A DNA stretch of 64,000 nucleotides from Nocardioides currus (lineage in GTDB: Bacteria > Actinomycetota > Actinomycetes > Propionibacteriales > Nocardioidaceae), in contig NZ_PYXZ01000008.1 of NCBI RefSeq assembly GCF_003057875.1, positions 1 to 64,000 of the forward strand. The letters run 5' to 3'. The notes beneath the pieces are model-generated. The model was not told the origin of the DNA. It saw nothing but the letters and a program-made list of their open reading frames with translations, and did no database searches. Positions 32,919 to 42,686 of the stretch are shown here, one piece after another (position 1 is the first letter of the stretch; the number at the start of each line of letters is the position of its first letter). Both the position numbers and the translations under genes were made by a program.

Positions 32919-33905
32919 ATGACGCGTGCACCACGACCCGACTTCTTGGTGATCGGCGCCCCGAAGGCCGGCACCACCGCCCTGCACGCGGCCCTCGCCC
33001 AGCACCCGGACGTGTTCGTCTCCTCCCCCAAGGAGCCCAAGTTCTGGCTCTGCGACGGGGAGCCGCCGCCCGCGTGGTGCGGTCCGGGCGACAAGCACTC
33101 GCAGCAGGAGTGGATCTGGCGCGAGGACGACTACGCCGAGCTGTTCTCGCAGGCACGCGAGGACCAGGTGCGCGGCGAGAGCACGCCGTTCTACCTCTGG
33201 AGCCGGGGCGCCCACCGGCGGATCGGCGAGGCCCTCCCCGACGTCAGGCTGATCGCGGTGGTCCGCGACCCGATCGACCGCGCCTACAGCAACTGGATGC
33301 ACCTGTGGTCCGACGGGCTCGAGCCCGAGTCCGACTTCGAGACCGCCTTCGCCCGCCAGGACCAGCGGGTGCGGGCGGGATGGGCGCCGTTCTGGCGCTA
33401 CCGCGACCTCGGGAGGTACGGCGAGCAGCTGGAGCACCTGAACCGGCACGTGGATCCCGAGCGGGTCCTGGTCCTGCGCTACCGCGACCTCGTCGACGAC
33501 CCGCGCTCGGCGGTCGACCGCGTCAGCCGCTTCCTCGGCATCCGGGAGGGGCTGGTCGACCACATCCCGCGCGACAACTCACGCGGCTTCGTCCACCCCG
33601 GGTGGCGGCCCCGGCTGGCCGGCCCGGTCGTGCGCGGGGGCGCGCGGCTCGGTCAGTTCGCACCGCCGCAGGTGTGGCGGGTCCTGCACCCGTCGTTCAT
33701 CTCGCTGCTCGGCGAGCGCGGGGAGGCGCACCGGCCGCGGCTGCGCGCCGACCAGCGCGAACGCATGCAGCACGCGTTCGCCGACGACATCGCCCTGCTC
33801 GGTCGGCTCACCGGCCAGGACTTCGGCGACTGGCTCTCGCGCGAGAGCCGGGGTTCCTTCTCCGAGCGGGCTGCGACCGTCACCCAGCTCAGCGCACACA
33901 GGTGA
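32919..33905 (+). CDS. PAPS-dependent sulfotransferase
   Basis: The 328-aa enzyme would transfer sulfate from PAPS to an alcohol or sugar, perhaps on a lipid or cell-wall glycan. The 5'-phosphosulfate loop is VIGAPKAGTTALHAAL near residue 11 and the 3'-phosphate loop is VVRDPIDRAYSNW near residue 120. ATG 32919 has GGGAGG four bases upstream. The upstream 255-bp gap ends in an AT-rich stretch (about 32860-32900) that probably holds the promoter, but no clear -35/-10 pair could be assigned. The 3' end overlaps the convergent propeller gene by 17 nt. Confidence 0.88.
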   Translation: MTRAPRPDFLVIGAPKAGTTALHAALAQHPDVFVSSPKEPKFWLCDGEPPPAWCGPGDKHSQQEWIWREDDYAELFSQAREDQVRGESTPFYLWSRGAHRRIGEALPDVRLIAVVRDPIDRAYSNWMHLWSDGLEPESDFETAFARQDQRVRAGWAPFWRYRDLGRYGEQLEHLNRHVDPERVLVLRYRDLVDDPRSAVDRVSRFLGIREGLVDHIPRDNSRGFVHPGWRPRLAGPVVRGGARLGQFAPPQVWRVLHPSFISLLGERGEAHRPRLRADQRERMQHAFADDIALLGRLTGQDFGDWLSRESRGSFSERAATVTQLSAHR

Positions 33906-34767
33906 CGAGGTCGTGCGCCCCGTCCGGGCGCGCGGCCTCGACGTAGTAGCGGACGCGCCCGTCGGGGAGCGGGACGGCGGTGGCGTAGCGGAAGGCGCCG
34001 TCGGAGTGGGGTGAGGAGATCGGGGGCTGGGCGGCGCGCGTGAGCGCCTCGCCGTCCCAGTGCGCCACCCCCGTCGTCTCGAACCAGTTCGACTCCGCGT
34101 CGGGACGGCCGTCGTACAGGACGGTCCCGCCCGGCAGGACCGCGGTGACGCGAGCCCCCCGTGCGTCCCACTGCCCCTCGCGCCCGGCGAGCACCTGGCC
34201 GTGGTCCTCCCACTCCAGCCCGTCGCCGCTCGTCAGCCTCCGCGTGGTCATCCGGTCCTCGTGGCCGGCCTCGTCGAGCGGGTGGCAGCACAGCCACATC
34301 TCGTAGCCGTCGTCGCCGACGGTGATCACCGGGTCCTTGACGGCGGTGTCGCGGTCGCCCTCGTGGACGAGCCTCCGGGTGCCGGTCGGGAGCTCCTCGA
34401 CCGTGTCGGCGGTCAGGCTGTCGACCCACCAGTGCTTCGAGCCGGGCGTGGCGCACGAGAGGTAGAGCCGCCACCCACCCTCGCGCAGCGGCACGAGCAC
34501 CGGTCGCTCGAAGGACTCCGCCCCGAAGGCCTCGCGGGACACCGCGGTGACCGGCACGAACCTCACGCCGTCGTCCGAGCGGGCGACGACCACCGAGACG
34601 CCCCGACCGTCCGTGAGCGGCCGGCGCACCCGCCACGTCAGCCAGATGACCCCGTCGGCGAGCACCGCGCTCGCGGCGCCGGCCCAGTTGCCCGGGCCCT
34701 CGCCCGGCGCGGGCACCACGACCTCGACGTCGTCGTAGGTCGGTGGCAGCGCCGTCACGGTCGTCAT
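33889..34767 (-). CDS. Glycosidase-like beta-propeller protein
   Basis: The 292-aa protein has repeated bladed strands (VIWLTWRVRRPL, VVVARSDDGVRFVPV, WRLYLSCATPGSKHWW, YEMWLCCHPLDE, TVLYDGRPDAESNW) resembling five-bladed propellers of the GH43/GH130-like superfamily. No signal peptide. The catalytic carboxylates could not be assigned with certainty, and it may only bind sugar. ATG 34767 follows TATGGT by six bases (leaderless pattern). It is divergent from the MFS pump. Function unknown. Confidence 0.6.
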   Translation of the reverse strand: MTTVTALPPTYDDVEVVVPAPGEGPGNWAGAASAVLADGVIWLTWRVRRPLTDGRGVSVVVARSDDGVRFVPVTAVSREAFGAESFERPVLVPLREGGWRLYLSCATPGSKHWWVDSLTADTVEELPTGTRRLVHEGDRDTAVKDPVITVGDDGYEMWLCCHPLDEAGHEDRMTTRRLTSGDGLEWEDHGQVLAGREGQWDARGARVTAVLPGGTVLYDGRPDAESNWFETTGVAHWDGEALTRAAQPPISSPHSDGAFRYATAVPLPDGRVRYYVEAARPDGAHDLVTCVR

Positions 34768-34773
34768 GGCCCC

Positions 34774-34779
34774 ACCATA
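34774..34779 (-). promoter_or_regulatory. -10-like hexamer for the leaderless propeller gene
   Basis: TATGGT is followed six nt later by ATG 34767. Confidence 0.45.
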
Positions 34780-34846
34780 GTCGACCGGGTCACTCGAGTT
34801 TGGACCTCGACGCTCCCGCCCTTGGCCGGGTGACAGGGTGGCGGCG

Positions 34847-36256
34847 ATGACCCCGCACGAGCAGTCCGCCGACCCCCGGCGCTGGCGCATCCTCATGGTC
34901 TCGCTGCTGGTCGGCTTCATGTCCCTGCTCGACGTGACCATCGTCAACGTCGCCATCCCCTCGATCCGGGCGTCGCTGGACACCTCGGCGGCGTCCGTCC
35001 AGTGGGTCGTCTCCGGCTATGCGCTGGCCTTCGGCATGACCCTGGTCGCGGGCGGGCGCCTCGGCGACGCGCACGGCCGGCGGCGGATGATGACCATCGG
35101 GCTGGTCGGGTTCGTGGTCTCCAGCGCAGCGGCCGGCCTGGCGCCCAGTGCGGGGCTGATCGTGGTCGCGCGCCTGGCCCAGGGCGCGAGCGCGGGGCTG
35201 CTCACCCCCCAGAACTCGGGTCTGATCCAGCAGCTGTTTCGCGGCGAGGAGCGCGGCCGGGCGTTCGGGATGTTCGGCTTCACCGTGGCCGTCGCCTCGG
35301 CCACCGGCCCCCTCATCGGCGGCACACTGATCGGCCTGCTCGGCGAGGACAACGGCTGGCGCTCGCTGTTCCTCGTCAACGTGCCCATCGGCGTGGTCGC
35401 GCTGGTGCTCGTACGCCGCCTCGTGCCGGCCAACGTCACCGACCCCGACGAGGAGCAGGACCAACGCATCGACGTGCCCGGCGCCCTGCTGCTCGGGCTC
35501 GCCGTCGTGGCGGTGCTCTATCCCCTGATCGACCTCGAGGGCGGCGTCGGCTGGACCCTGGCCATCGCCCTCGCCTTCCCGCCGCTGGCGTGGGCGTTCG
35601 TCCGTTGGGAACGTGCGACCGTCCGCCGCGGGCATCCGCCGCTGCTGGACGTGTCGCTGCTGCGGAGCCTGCCGGGGTACGCCAACGGCCTGCTCGTCGG
35701 CACCCTCTACTTCACCGGGTTCACCGGCATCTTCCTCGTGCTGTCGGTCCACCTCCAGGAGGGCGTCGGGTTCTCGGCACTGCGCACCGCACTGCTCACC
35801 ACCCCCTTCGCCGTGGGCGCGGCGACGACGTCGTTGCTGGCGGGTCGCCTCGTGGGCCGGCTCGGGCGTCGCGTCACCCTGATCTCGCTGTCGGTGATGA
35901 TGACCGGCACGGCGCTGTCCGCCTGGCTGGTCACCTCCGAGCCCGACCACCTCTGGTGGACCCTCGCGCCCGCGATGTTCCTCGCCGGAGTGGGCGGTGG
36001 CGGTGTCATCTCCCCCAACTTCACCCTGAGCCTCGCGCAGGTCCCACCGGAGATGGGCGGTGCGGCCGGTGGGGCGTTGCAGACCGGCCAGCGGATCGGC
36101 TCGGCACTGGGGGCGGCACTGCTGATGACGGTCTACCAGGCGTCGCTGTCCGTCGCCTCGTCCGAGGTCGCCGCCCGGGCCGCCCTGGTCGCGGCGCTGG
36201 TGGTGCTCGCGATCGCGCTGGCGGCAGCCGTCAGGTCCTGGCAGCTCGGCGACTGA
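34847..36256 (+). CDS. MFS drug:H+ antiporter, DHA2 (14-TM) type
   Basis: The 469-aa inner-membrane exporter has the DHA2/EmrB-QacA layout: helix 1 with the D1-like LLDVTIVNVAIPSI motif, GGRLGDAHGRRR (motif A) in loop 2-3, and helices up to about residue 460 giving 14 segments. It probably exports a drug or metabolite by proton antiport. Start alternatives are ATG 34847 and GTG 34838, and neither has a strong ribosome site. No TetR-type regulator lies beside it, as would be usual. Confidence 0.88.
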   Translation: MTPHEQSADPRRWRILMVSLLVGFMSLLDVTIVNVAIPSIRASLDTSAASVQWVVSGYALAFGMTLVAGGRLGDAHGRRRMMTIGLVGFVVSSAAAGLAPSAGLIVVARLAQGASAGLLTPQNSGLIQQLFRGEERGRAFGMFGFTVAVASATGPLIGGTLIGLLGEDNGWRSLFLVNVPIGVVALVLVRRLVPANVTDPDEEQDQRIDVPGALLLGLAVVAVLYPLIDLEGGVGWTLAIALAFPPLAWAFVRWERATVRRGHPPLLDVSLLRSLPGYANGLLVGTLYFTGFTGIFLVLSVHLQEGVGFSALRTALLTTPFAVGAATTSLLAGRLVGRLGRRVTLISLSVMMTGTALSAWLVTSEPDHLWWTLAPAMFLAGVGGGGVISPNFTLSLAQVPPEMGGAAGGALQTGQRIGSALGAALLMTVYQASLSVASSEVAARAALVAALVVLAIALAAAVRSWQLGD

Positions 36257-36265
36257 CCCGCACGG

Positions 36266-36535
36266 TCAGTGACGCACCTCGAACGAGGTCGCACCGGTCT
36301 CGGTCGCCTCGCGCACCGCGACGTCGCGCACCCGGGCGAGGGCGGGGCCGGTGCGGCACCACTCCACCAGGGCGTCGACCGCGTCCTGGCTGCCCTCGGC
36401 GTGCAGCTCGACCGAGCCGTCGGGCTCGTTGCGGACCCACCCGGTGACGCCGAGGTCGCGGGCCTTCTCCGCCGTGGCCCAGCGGAACGACACGCCCTGC
36501 ACCCGACCGGTCACGCGGGCGTGGGAGGCGGTCAC
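36266..36535 (-). CDS. acyP: Acylphosphatase
   Basis: The 89-aa enzyme hydrolyses acyl phosphates. The catalytic Arg is in GRVQGVSFRWAT and the Asn in VTGWVRNEPDGSVEL. GTG 36535 lies four bases after the purB stop, so it is cotranscribed with purD and purB. Confidence 0.92.
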   Translation of the reverse strand: MTASHARVTGRVQGVSFRWATAEKARDLGVTGWVRNEPDGSVELHAEGSQDAVDALVEWCRTGPALARVRDVAVREATETGATSFEVRH

Positions 36536-36539
36536 GGCG

Positions 36540-37958
36540 TCAGAGGATGGCGCCCGGCGCGTACGCCGCTGCGTCGGGGTGGCGGGCGACGACGGCCTCC
36601 ACCTGGGTGACCACGGCCTGCACCTGCATCACGGCCGCGCCGGTGAACTCGATCGGATCGGCCACCAGCGCGTCGATCTGGGCACGGGTCAGGCCCAGGC
36701 GCGGGTCGGCGGCGAGCCGGTCGAACACGTCGTTCTCGGCCTGGCCCTGGCGCATGTCGAGGGCGACCCCGACGGCCGCCTCCTTGATCGCTTCGTGGCC
36801 GACCTCGCGGCCCACGCCGTTGCGCACGGCCGCCATCAACACCTTGGTGGTGGCCAGGAACGGCAGGTAGCGGTCGAGCTCGCGCTGGATCACGGCCGGG
36901 AACGCGCCGAACTCGTCGAGGACGGTGAGGAACGTCTGGAACAGCCCGTCGGCGGCGAAGAACGCGTCGGGCAGCGCCACGCGGCGTACGACCGAGCAGG
37001 ACACGTCGCCCTCGTTCCACTGGTCGCCGGCGAGCTCGCCGACCATCGAGAGGTAGCCGCGGGTGATGACGGCGAGGCCGTTGACGCGCTCGCAGGAGCG
37101 GGTGTTCATCTTGTGCGGCATCGCCGAGGAGCCGACCTGGCCCTCCTTGAAGCCCTCGGTCACGAGCTCGATGCCGGCCATCAGCCGGATGGTGGTGGCG
37201 AGGTTGGAGGGACCCGCGACGAGCTGCACGACGGCGCTGAGGACGTCGAAGTCGAGGGAGCGGGGATAGACCTGGCCGACGCTGGTCAGCACGTGGTCGA
37301 AGCCGAGGTGGGCGGCGATCCGCGACTCGAGGTCGTCGAGCCTGGCCGCGTCGCCGCCGAGCAGGTCGAGCATGTCCTGCGAGGTGCCCATCGGGCCCTT
37401 GATGCCGCGCAGCGGGTAGCGCGCGAGCAGCTCCTCGACGCGCTGGAGCCCGATCAGCATCTCGTCGGCGATCGTCGCGAACCGCTTGCCGAGGGTGGTC
37501 GCCTGGGCGGCGACGTTGTGCGAGCGGCCGGCCATCACGGTGGTCTCGTGCTCGGTCGCGAGCCGCGCGAGCCGGGCGATGGTCGCGACGGCACGGTCGC
37601 GGAGCAGCGCCAGCGACTGCTTCACCTGGAGCTGCTCGACGTTCTCCGTCAGGTCGCGGCTCGTCATGCCCTTGTGGATGTGCTCGTGGCCGGCCAGGGC
37701 CGCGAACTCCTCGATCCTGGCCTTCACGTCGTGGCGGGTGATCCGCTCGCGGGCCGCGATGCTCGCCAGGTCCACCTGGTCCACGACCGCCTCGTAGGCC
37801 TCGACCACGCCGTCGGGCACCTCGACGCCGAGGTCGCGCTGCGCCCGGAGCACGGCGATCCACAGCTGCCGCTCGAGCACGATCTTGTGCTCGGGCGACC
37901 AGATGGCCGCGAGGTCGGCGGCGGCGTAGCGGGTGGCGAGGACGTTGGGGACGGTCAC
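36540..37958 (-). CDS. purB: Adenylosuccinate lyase
   Basis: PurB works twice in the pathway, cleaving SAICAR to AICAR and adenylosuccinate to AMP. The 472-aa protein has the fumarase/aspartase fold: AGRSHNVAAQATTLGKR and the signature loop GSSAMPHKMNTRSCER with the catalytic Ser. GTG 37958 overlaps the purD stop (GTGA) and has GGAG five bases upstream inside purD. The acylphosphatase gene follows. Confidence 0.95.
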   Translation of the reverse strand: MTVPNVLATRYAAADLAAIWSPEHKIVLERQLWIAVLRAQRDLGVEVPDGVVEAYEAVVDQVDLASIAARERITRHDVKARIEEFAALAGHEHIHKGMTSRDLTENVEQLQVKQSLALLRDRAVATIARLARLATEHETTVMAGRSHNVAAQATTLGKRFATIADEMLIGLQRVEELLARYPLRGIKGPMGTSQDMLDLLGGDAARLDDLESRIAAHLGFDHVLTSVGQVYPRSLDFDVLSAVVQLVAGPSNLATTIRLMAGIELVTEGFKEGQVGSSAMPHKMNTRSCERVNGLAVITRGYLSMVGELAGDQWNEGDVSCSVVRRVALPDAFFAADGLFQTFLTVLDEFGAFPAVIQRELDRYLPFLATTKVLMAAVRNGVGREVGHEAIKEAAVGVALDMRQGQAENDVFDRLAADPRLGLTRAQIDALVADPIEFTGAAVMQVQAVVTQVEAVVARHPDAAAYAPGAIL

Positions 37959-39235
37959 GAGAGCTCCTGGTCGAGGACGGCTGCCCCTTCGACGACACCG
38001 AGCGGCTCGGCCGCGATGTCGCGGCGCCACTGGGCGCCGGGGAACGAGATGGAGGCGACGCCCTCGTAGGCCTTGGCCCGGGCGTCGGCGACGTCGGTCC
38101 CGACGGCGCGTACGGCGAGCACCCGGCCACCGGCCGTCACGAGCCGGCCGTCGGCGTCGGCCGTGCCCGCGTGGATCACGTCGACGTCGGGCTCCTCGGC
38201 GAGGGTCTCCGTCCCGACGACGACGTCGCCCGTCGAGGACGACTCGGGATAGCCCGCGCTCGCCATCACGACGGTCACCGACGCGCCCGGCGCGAAGGTC
38301 GGTGCGGGCACCGAGTCCAGGTCACCGTCGGCGGCCGCCTTGAGCAGGCTGCCGAGCGGCGAGGTCATGAGCGCGAGGACCGGCTGGGTGTCGGGGTCGC
38401 CGAAGCGGCAGTTGAACTCGATGACCCGCGGCCCGTCCTGCGTGAGCGCGAGGCCGACGTAGAGCGTGCCGACGAACGGCGTCCCGCGTCGCGACATCTC
38501 GTCGAGGGTCGGCTGGACCACGGCGGCGAGCACGTCGTCGGCGAGGCCCGCCGGCGCCCACGGCAACGGCGAGTAGGACCCCATGCCGCCGGTGTTGGCG
38601 CCGAGCCCGCCGTCGAAGATCCGCTTGAAGTCCTGGGCCGGCTGCAGGGCCCGGGCCGTGCGGCCGTCGCAGACCGCGAAGACGGAGACCTCCGGCCCGT
38701 CGAGGAACTCCTCGACCACCACGCGCCCGCAGGCGGCGGCGTGCGCGAGCGCCTCGTCGCGGGAGGTGGTGACGACGACGCCCTTGCCGGCGGCGAGCGC
38801 GTCGTCCTTCACGACGTACGGCGCACCGAGCTCGTCGAGGGCGGCGGCGGCCTCCTCCGGGGTGACGCACACGCGCGACCCGGCGGTCGGGACGCCCGCG
38901 GCGGCCATCACGTCCTTGCTGAACGCCTTGGACCCCTCGAGCCGGGCCGCCTCCTTCGACGGGCCGTAGACGGAGATGCCGGCCGCGCGGACGGGATCGG
39001 CGACCCCAGCGACGAGCGGCGCCTCGGGACCGACGACGACCAGGTCGATGCCGAGCCGCGTCGCGAGGGCGGTCACGGCCGCACCGTCCATCGGGTCGAC
39101 CGCGTGCAGGGTCGCGACCGCGGCGATGCCCGGGTTGCCCGGGGCGGCGTGGACCTCGGTGACGCCCGGATCGAGGGCCAGCGCGAGCGCGAGTGCGTGT
39201 TCGCGGCCACCGGTGCCGATCACGAGTGTCTTCAC
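37955..39235 (-). CDS. purD: Phosphoribosylamine-glycine ligase (GARS)
   Basis: PurD adds glycine to phosphoribosylamine with ATP, step 2. The 426-aa ATP-grasp enzyme starts [15 protein letters not shown] and shows [52 protein letters not shown] and the C-terminal domain. GTG 39235 is eight bases after TAGGAT, whose TAG is the stop of the ABC permease gene. It is first in a purD-purB-acyP unit. Confidence 0.95.
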   Translation of the reverse strand: MKTLVIGTGGREHALALALALDPGVTEVHAAPGNPGIAAVATLHAVDPMDGAAVTALATRLGIDLVVVGPEAPLVAGVADPVRAAGISVYGPSKEAARLEGSKAFSKDVMAAAGVPTAGSRVCVTPEEAAAALDELGAPYVVKDDALAAGKGVVVTTSRDEALAHAAACGRVVVEEFLDGPEVSVFAVCDGRTARALQPAQDFKRIFDGGLGANTGGMGSYSPLPWAPAGLADDVLAAVVQPTLDEMSRRGTPFVGTLYVGLALTQDGPRVIEFNCRFGDPDTQPVLALMTSPLGSLLKAAADGDLDSVPAPTFAPGASVTVVMASAGYPESSSTGDVVVGTETLAEEPDVDVIHAGTADADGRLVTAGGRVLAVRAVGTDVADARAKAYEGVASISFPGAQWRRDIAAEPLGVVEGAAVLDQELS

Positions 39236-39243
39236 GGGCGTCG

Positions 39244-39249
39244 ATCCTA
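39244..39249 (-). promoter_or_regulatory. -10-like hexamer for leaderless purD, overlapping the permease stop codon
   Basis: TAGGAT precedes GTG 39235 by eight nt. The TAG (39249-39247) ends the upstream permease gene. Confidence 0.45.
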
Positions 39250-40413
39250 TCGGCGGCGCAGGGCCTCCCCGAAGCCGACCTTGCGGTTGGTCTGCATCAG
39301 GTTGTGGTCGTAGATCCGGGCGCCGAGGCGGACGAGCAGCACCGCCGCGACCACGTTGAGCCCGAGCGAGAGCAGGACCTCCCACAGCGCGACGTCGTCG
39401 TACGCCAGACGGCCCGGCATCACGATGGCGGACACCACCGGCACCTGCGAGGCGATGTCGAGGGCGACCCCGCTGGCGAAGGCGCCGATCATGTAGCCCG
39501 CGAGCAGCACCATCTGCAACGGCATCGTGGTCGAGGCGATGTCCTGCACCCGAGACGAGAGCGCGCCGGCGGCCGACCAGAGCGCGGCGAGCGCGATGAA
39601 GCCGAGCGCGAAGAACGCGACGAACCACACCATCGCCGGTCCCACGCCGGTCAGCAGGGTGCGGTTGCCGAGCACGGCGAAGATCGCGAGCCCGCCGCCG
39701 ACGAGCACGACCACCTGGCCGAGGGCGAGCAGCGTGTTGCCGGCGATCTTGCCCCACAGCAGCGCCCGGGTCGGGATGGCCGCAGCGAGGATCTCCACGA
39801 CCCGGCTCTCCTTCTCCGAGACCACGCTCTGGGCGATCTGCATCCCGAAGAGCATCGCGACGAGGTAGAAGATCAGGGACAGCCCGAAGGCGACGAGCTT
39901 GCGCTGGCCGACGTCGTCGGCGTCGGGGTCGAGCAGGTCGACCTGCACCTCGGCACCGGCGTTGAGGGCCGCGAGGTCGACGTCCTGGGCGGCGGCGTTG
40001 CGGGCGACGGCGTCGGCCGCGACGCTCGAGCGCACGGCCGCCTCGAGCGGGGCGTCGACGTCGTTGTCGGCGACGAGCGTCCAGCCGTCGTCGCCGACGA
40101 TCGCCGCCGCGTCGATGTCGCCGTCGGTGATCGCGGCCTCGGCGGCCTCGCGGTCGGGATAGGCGTCGACGGCCACGACGTAGCCCTCGCCCAGCGCTGC
40201 CTCGATCCGCTGCCCGGCCTCGGCGGGGGCGCCCACGAGACCCAGGTCGTACGTCGTGTCGCGGTCGCCGAAGTAGTCGAGGGCCACCAGTCCTGCCCAC
40301 GAGATCAGGAGCATCGCCAGGAAGCCCCAGACGAAGCTCTTCTCCTTGAACTTCGCGCGGACCTCGCGCTCGGCGACGATCCGCCAGGTCGACGTGGCGT
40401 TCGGCTCGCTCAT
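39247..40413 (-). CDS. ABC-2 type exporter permease (NatB-like)
   Basis: The 388-aa membrane subunit has one N-terminal helix ([18 protein letters not shown]), a large extracytoplasmic domain at about 50-175, and five to six C-terminal helices ([36 protein letters not shown] coupling helix, then [14 protein letters not shown] and others). This resembles NatB/YhaP sodium or antibiotic exporters. ATG 40413 overlaps the ATPase stop (ATGA). Substrate unknown. Confidence 0.88.
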   Translation of the reverse strand: MSEPNATSTWRIVAEREVRAKFKEKSFVWGFLAMLLISWAGLVALDYFGDRDTTYDLGLVGAPAEAGQRIEAALGEGYVVAVDAYPDREAAEAAITDGDIDAAAIVGDDGWTLVADNDVDAPLEAAVRSSVAADAVARNAAAQDVDLAALNAGAEVQVDLLDPDADDVGQRKLVAFGLSLIFYLVAMLFGMQIAQSVVSEKESRVVEILAAAIPTRALLWGKIAGNTLLALGQVVVLVGGGLAIFAVLGNRTLLTGVGPAMVWFVAFFALGFIALAALWSAAGALSSRVQDIASTTMPLQMVLLAGYMIGAFASGVALDIASQVPVVSAIVMPGRLAYDDVALWEVLLSLGLNVVAAVLLVRLGARIYDHNLMQTNRKVGFGEALRRR

Positions 40414-41285
40414 CGCGTGGCCTCCCGGAAGACGTGGGCGAGGGGCTCGACGTGGCGGTGGAACTCGCTGACCCGGGTGCGGCCCGTCAGGTGGGCCAGC
40501 AGGTCGGCCGGGTCGCCCTCGCTGATCGTGACGAACGCAGCGTCGCCGTCGCGGCGGTCGAGGGTGGCGCCGGGCAGCGACTCGAGGACGGTCGGGTCGT
40601 CGACCACGACGCGGTAGCGCAGCGGTCCGCCCTCACGCAGCTCGTCGGTGGCACCGGCCACGACCACGCGCCCGCCGCTCAGGATGACCAGGTCGTCGCA
40701 CAGCCGCTCCACGAGCTCGAGCTGGTGGCTGGAGAACAGCACCGGGACGTCGGGCCCGACCTCGTCGTTCAGCAGCTCGACCATGGAGTCGACGGCGAGC
40801 GGGTCGAGGCCGCTGAAGGGCTCGTCGAGGATCAGGGCGGTGGGCCGGTGGATGAGCGCGGCCGCCACCTGCACGCGCTGCTGGTTGCCGAGGCTGAGCG
40901 AGTCGAGCAGGTCGTCGCGGCGCTCGTCGAGCCCGAAGTGGTCGAGGAGGTGTCGTGCCCGCTCGGTCGCTGCGGCCTTGTCGAGGCCGTGCAGCCGGGC
41001 GAGGAACACCAGCTGGTCGACCAGTGACATCCGCGGATAGAGCCCTCGCTCCTCCGGCATGTAGCCGAAGGTGCGCCGCTGCTCGGTGGTGATCGGCGCA
41101 CCGTCCCAGAGCACCTCGCCGGCCGTCGGCGCCAGCACGCCCATCAGCATCCGCATGGTCGTGGTCTTGCCCGCACCGTTCGCGCCCACGAAGCCGGTCA
41201 ACCGACCGGGTCGGACGTCGAACGTCACCTCGTCGACCACCAGCGCCTCGCCGTACGCCCGTGACAGCCCCCGCACGGTCAACAT
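40410..41285 (-). CDS. ABC transporter ATPase (NatA-like)
   Basis: The 291-aa nucleotide-binding subunit has Walker A GANGAGKTTT near residue 36, ABC signature LSLGNQQRV (variant of LSGGQ with Asn), Walker B LILDEPFSGLDP and the switch His in SSHQLE. The C-terminal 80 residues form the extra domain common in NatA/CcmA-type exporters. It is paired with the downstream permease through ATGA, with GGGGGAG before the start. Confidence 0.92.
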   Translation of the reverse strand: MLTVRGLSRAYGEALVVDEVTFDVRPGRLTGFVGANGAGKTTTMRMLMGVLAPTAGEVLWDGAPITTEQRRTFGYMPEERGLYPRMSLVDQLVFLARLHGLDKAAATERARHLLDHFGLDERRDDLLDSLSLGNQQRVQVAAALIHRPTALILDEPFSGLDPLAVDSMVELLNDEVGPDVPVLFSSHQLELVERLCDDLVILSGGRVVVAGATDELREGGPLRYRVVVDDPTVLESLPGATLDRRDGDAAFVTISEGDPADLLAHLTGRTRVSEFHRHVEPLAHVFREATR

Positions 41286-41294
41286 GGCTCCCCC

Positions 41295-42578
41295 TCAGTC
41301 GTGGACGGTGAGCGTCTGCTCGCGCCCCGGCCCCACGCCGACGCCCCAGATCGGCGCGCCGGAGATGTCCTCGAGCGCCTTGACGTAGGCCTGGGCGTTG
41401 GCGGGCAGGTCGTCGAAGCTGCGGCAGCCGGAGATGTCGGTCTGCCAGCCGTCGAAGAACTCGTAGACCGGCTTGGCGTGGTGGAACTCGGTCTGCGTCA
41501 TCGGCATCTCGTCGACGCGCTCCCCGTCGATCTCGTAGGCGACGCACACCGGGATGCGCTCCCAGCTGTCGAGGACGTCGAGCTTGGTCAGGAAGAACTC
41601 GGTGAGGCCGTTGACCCGCGAGGCGTAGCGGGCGATGACGGCGTCGTACCACCCGCAGCGACGGGTGCGACCGGTGGAGACGCCGATCTCGCCGCCGATG
41701 CGCTGGAGCTCGATGCCGTCCTGGTCGAAGAGCTCGGTGGGGAACGGGCCGGAGCCGACGCGGGTCGTGTAGGCCTTGATCACGCCGATGACCCGGTCGA
41801 TCCGGGTCGGGCCGACGCCGGCACCGACGCACACGCCGCCCGCGACCGGGTTGGAGGACGTCACGAACGGATAGGTGCCGTGGTCGACGTCGAGCATCGT
41901 GGCCTGCGCGCCCTCGAACAGCACCGTGCGGCCGTCGTCGAGCGCCCGGTTGAGCAGCAGCGAGGTGTCGCAGACCATCGGGCGGAGCCGCTCGGTGTAG
42001 GAGAGGAGCTCCTCGACGACCGCGTCGACCTCGATCGCGCGCCGGTTGTAGACCTTGGTCAGCAGGTGGTTGCGGACGTCGAGCGCGGCCTCGATCTTCT
42101 CCCGCAGGATCTTCTCGTCGAACAGGTCGGCGATGCGGACGCCGACGCGGTTGATCTTGTCGGCGTACGCCGGCCCGATCCCGCGACCGGTCGTGCCGAT
42201 CTGGTTCTTGCCGAGGAAGCGTTCGGTGACCTTGTCCATGGTCGCGTGGTAGCTCGCGATGACGTGGGCGTTGGCGCTGACCTTCAGCTCGGCGACCTGG
42301 ACCCCGCGCTCGATGAGGCTGTCGAGCTCGCGGAAGAGCGCCTCCGGCGACACCACGACGCCGTTGGCGATCACGCTGGTCGCGCCCGGCGTCAGGATGC
42401 CGCTGGGCAGCAGGTGGGTGGCGAACTTCTCGCCGTTGACGACGATCGTGTGGCCGGCGTTGTGGCCGCCGCTCGTGCGGACGACGAAGTCGATGGTGTC
42501 GGTCGTGGCGAGCAGGTCGGTGGCCTTGCCCTTGCCTTCATCGCCCCACTGGGCACCGAGCACGACGATCGCGGGCAT
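41295..42578 (-). CDS. purA: Adenylosuccinate synthetase
   Basis: PurA joins IMP and aspartate with GTP to commit IMP to AMP. The 427-aa enzyme has the P-loop-like WGDEGKGK at 12-19, [47 protein letters not shown] and [13 protein letters not shown] 42578 has AGGAGG about six bases upstream. A TAACGT at 42660-42655 may be its -10, giving a leader of about 70 nt. It is divergent from the diacylglycerol-kinase-like gene. Confidence 0.96.
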   Translation of the reverse strand: MPAIVVLGAQWGDEGKGKATDLLATTDTIDFVVRTSGGHNAGHTIVVNGEKFATHLLPSGILTPGATSVIANGVVVSPEALFRELDSLIERGVQVAELKVSANAHVIASYHATMDKVTERFLGKNQIGTTGRGIGPAYADKINRVGVRIADLFDEKILREKIEAALDVRNHLLTKVYNRRAIEVDAVVEELLSYTERLRPMVCDTSLLLNRALDDGRTVLFEGAQATMLDVDHGTYPFVTSSNPVAGGVCVGAGVGPTRIDRVIGVIKAYTTRVGSGPFPTELFDQDGIELQRIGGEIGVSTGRTRRCGWYDAVIARYASRVNGLTEFFLTKLDVLDSWERIPVCVAYEIDGERVDEMPMTQTEFHHAKPVYEFFDGWQTDISGCRSFDDLPANAQAYVKALEDISGAPIWGVGVGPGREQTLTVHD

Positions 42579-42673
42579 CGCAGCCCTCCTGGGGTGAGAC
42601 GGCACTGGAAAGCGACGAACCCCGGCACAAGTGCACCGGAGCTCTTGCGGCCACACGTTAGCGCACCGTCGGA

Positions 42674-42679
42674 TACTGT
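42674..42679 (+). promoter_or_regulatory. -10-like hexamer for leaderless diacylglycerol-kinase-like gene
   Basis: TACTGT is followed seven nt later by GTG 42687. Confidence 0.45.
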
Positions 42680-42686
42680 CCGCCGC

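Noticed and set aside
41301-42686. Upstream extension of the lipid kinase frame across purA
   Set aside because: It is antisense to purA. The conserved kinase start and the leaderless promoter are at 42674-42689.
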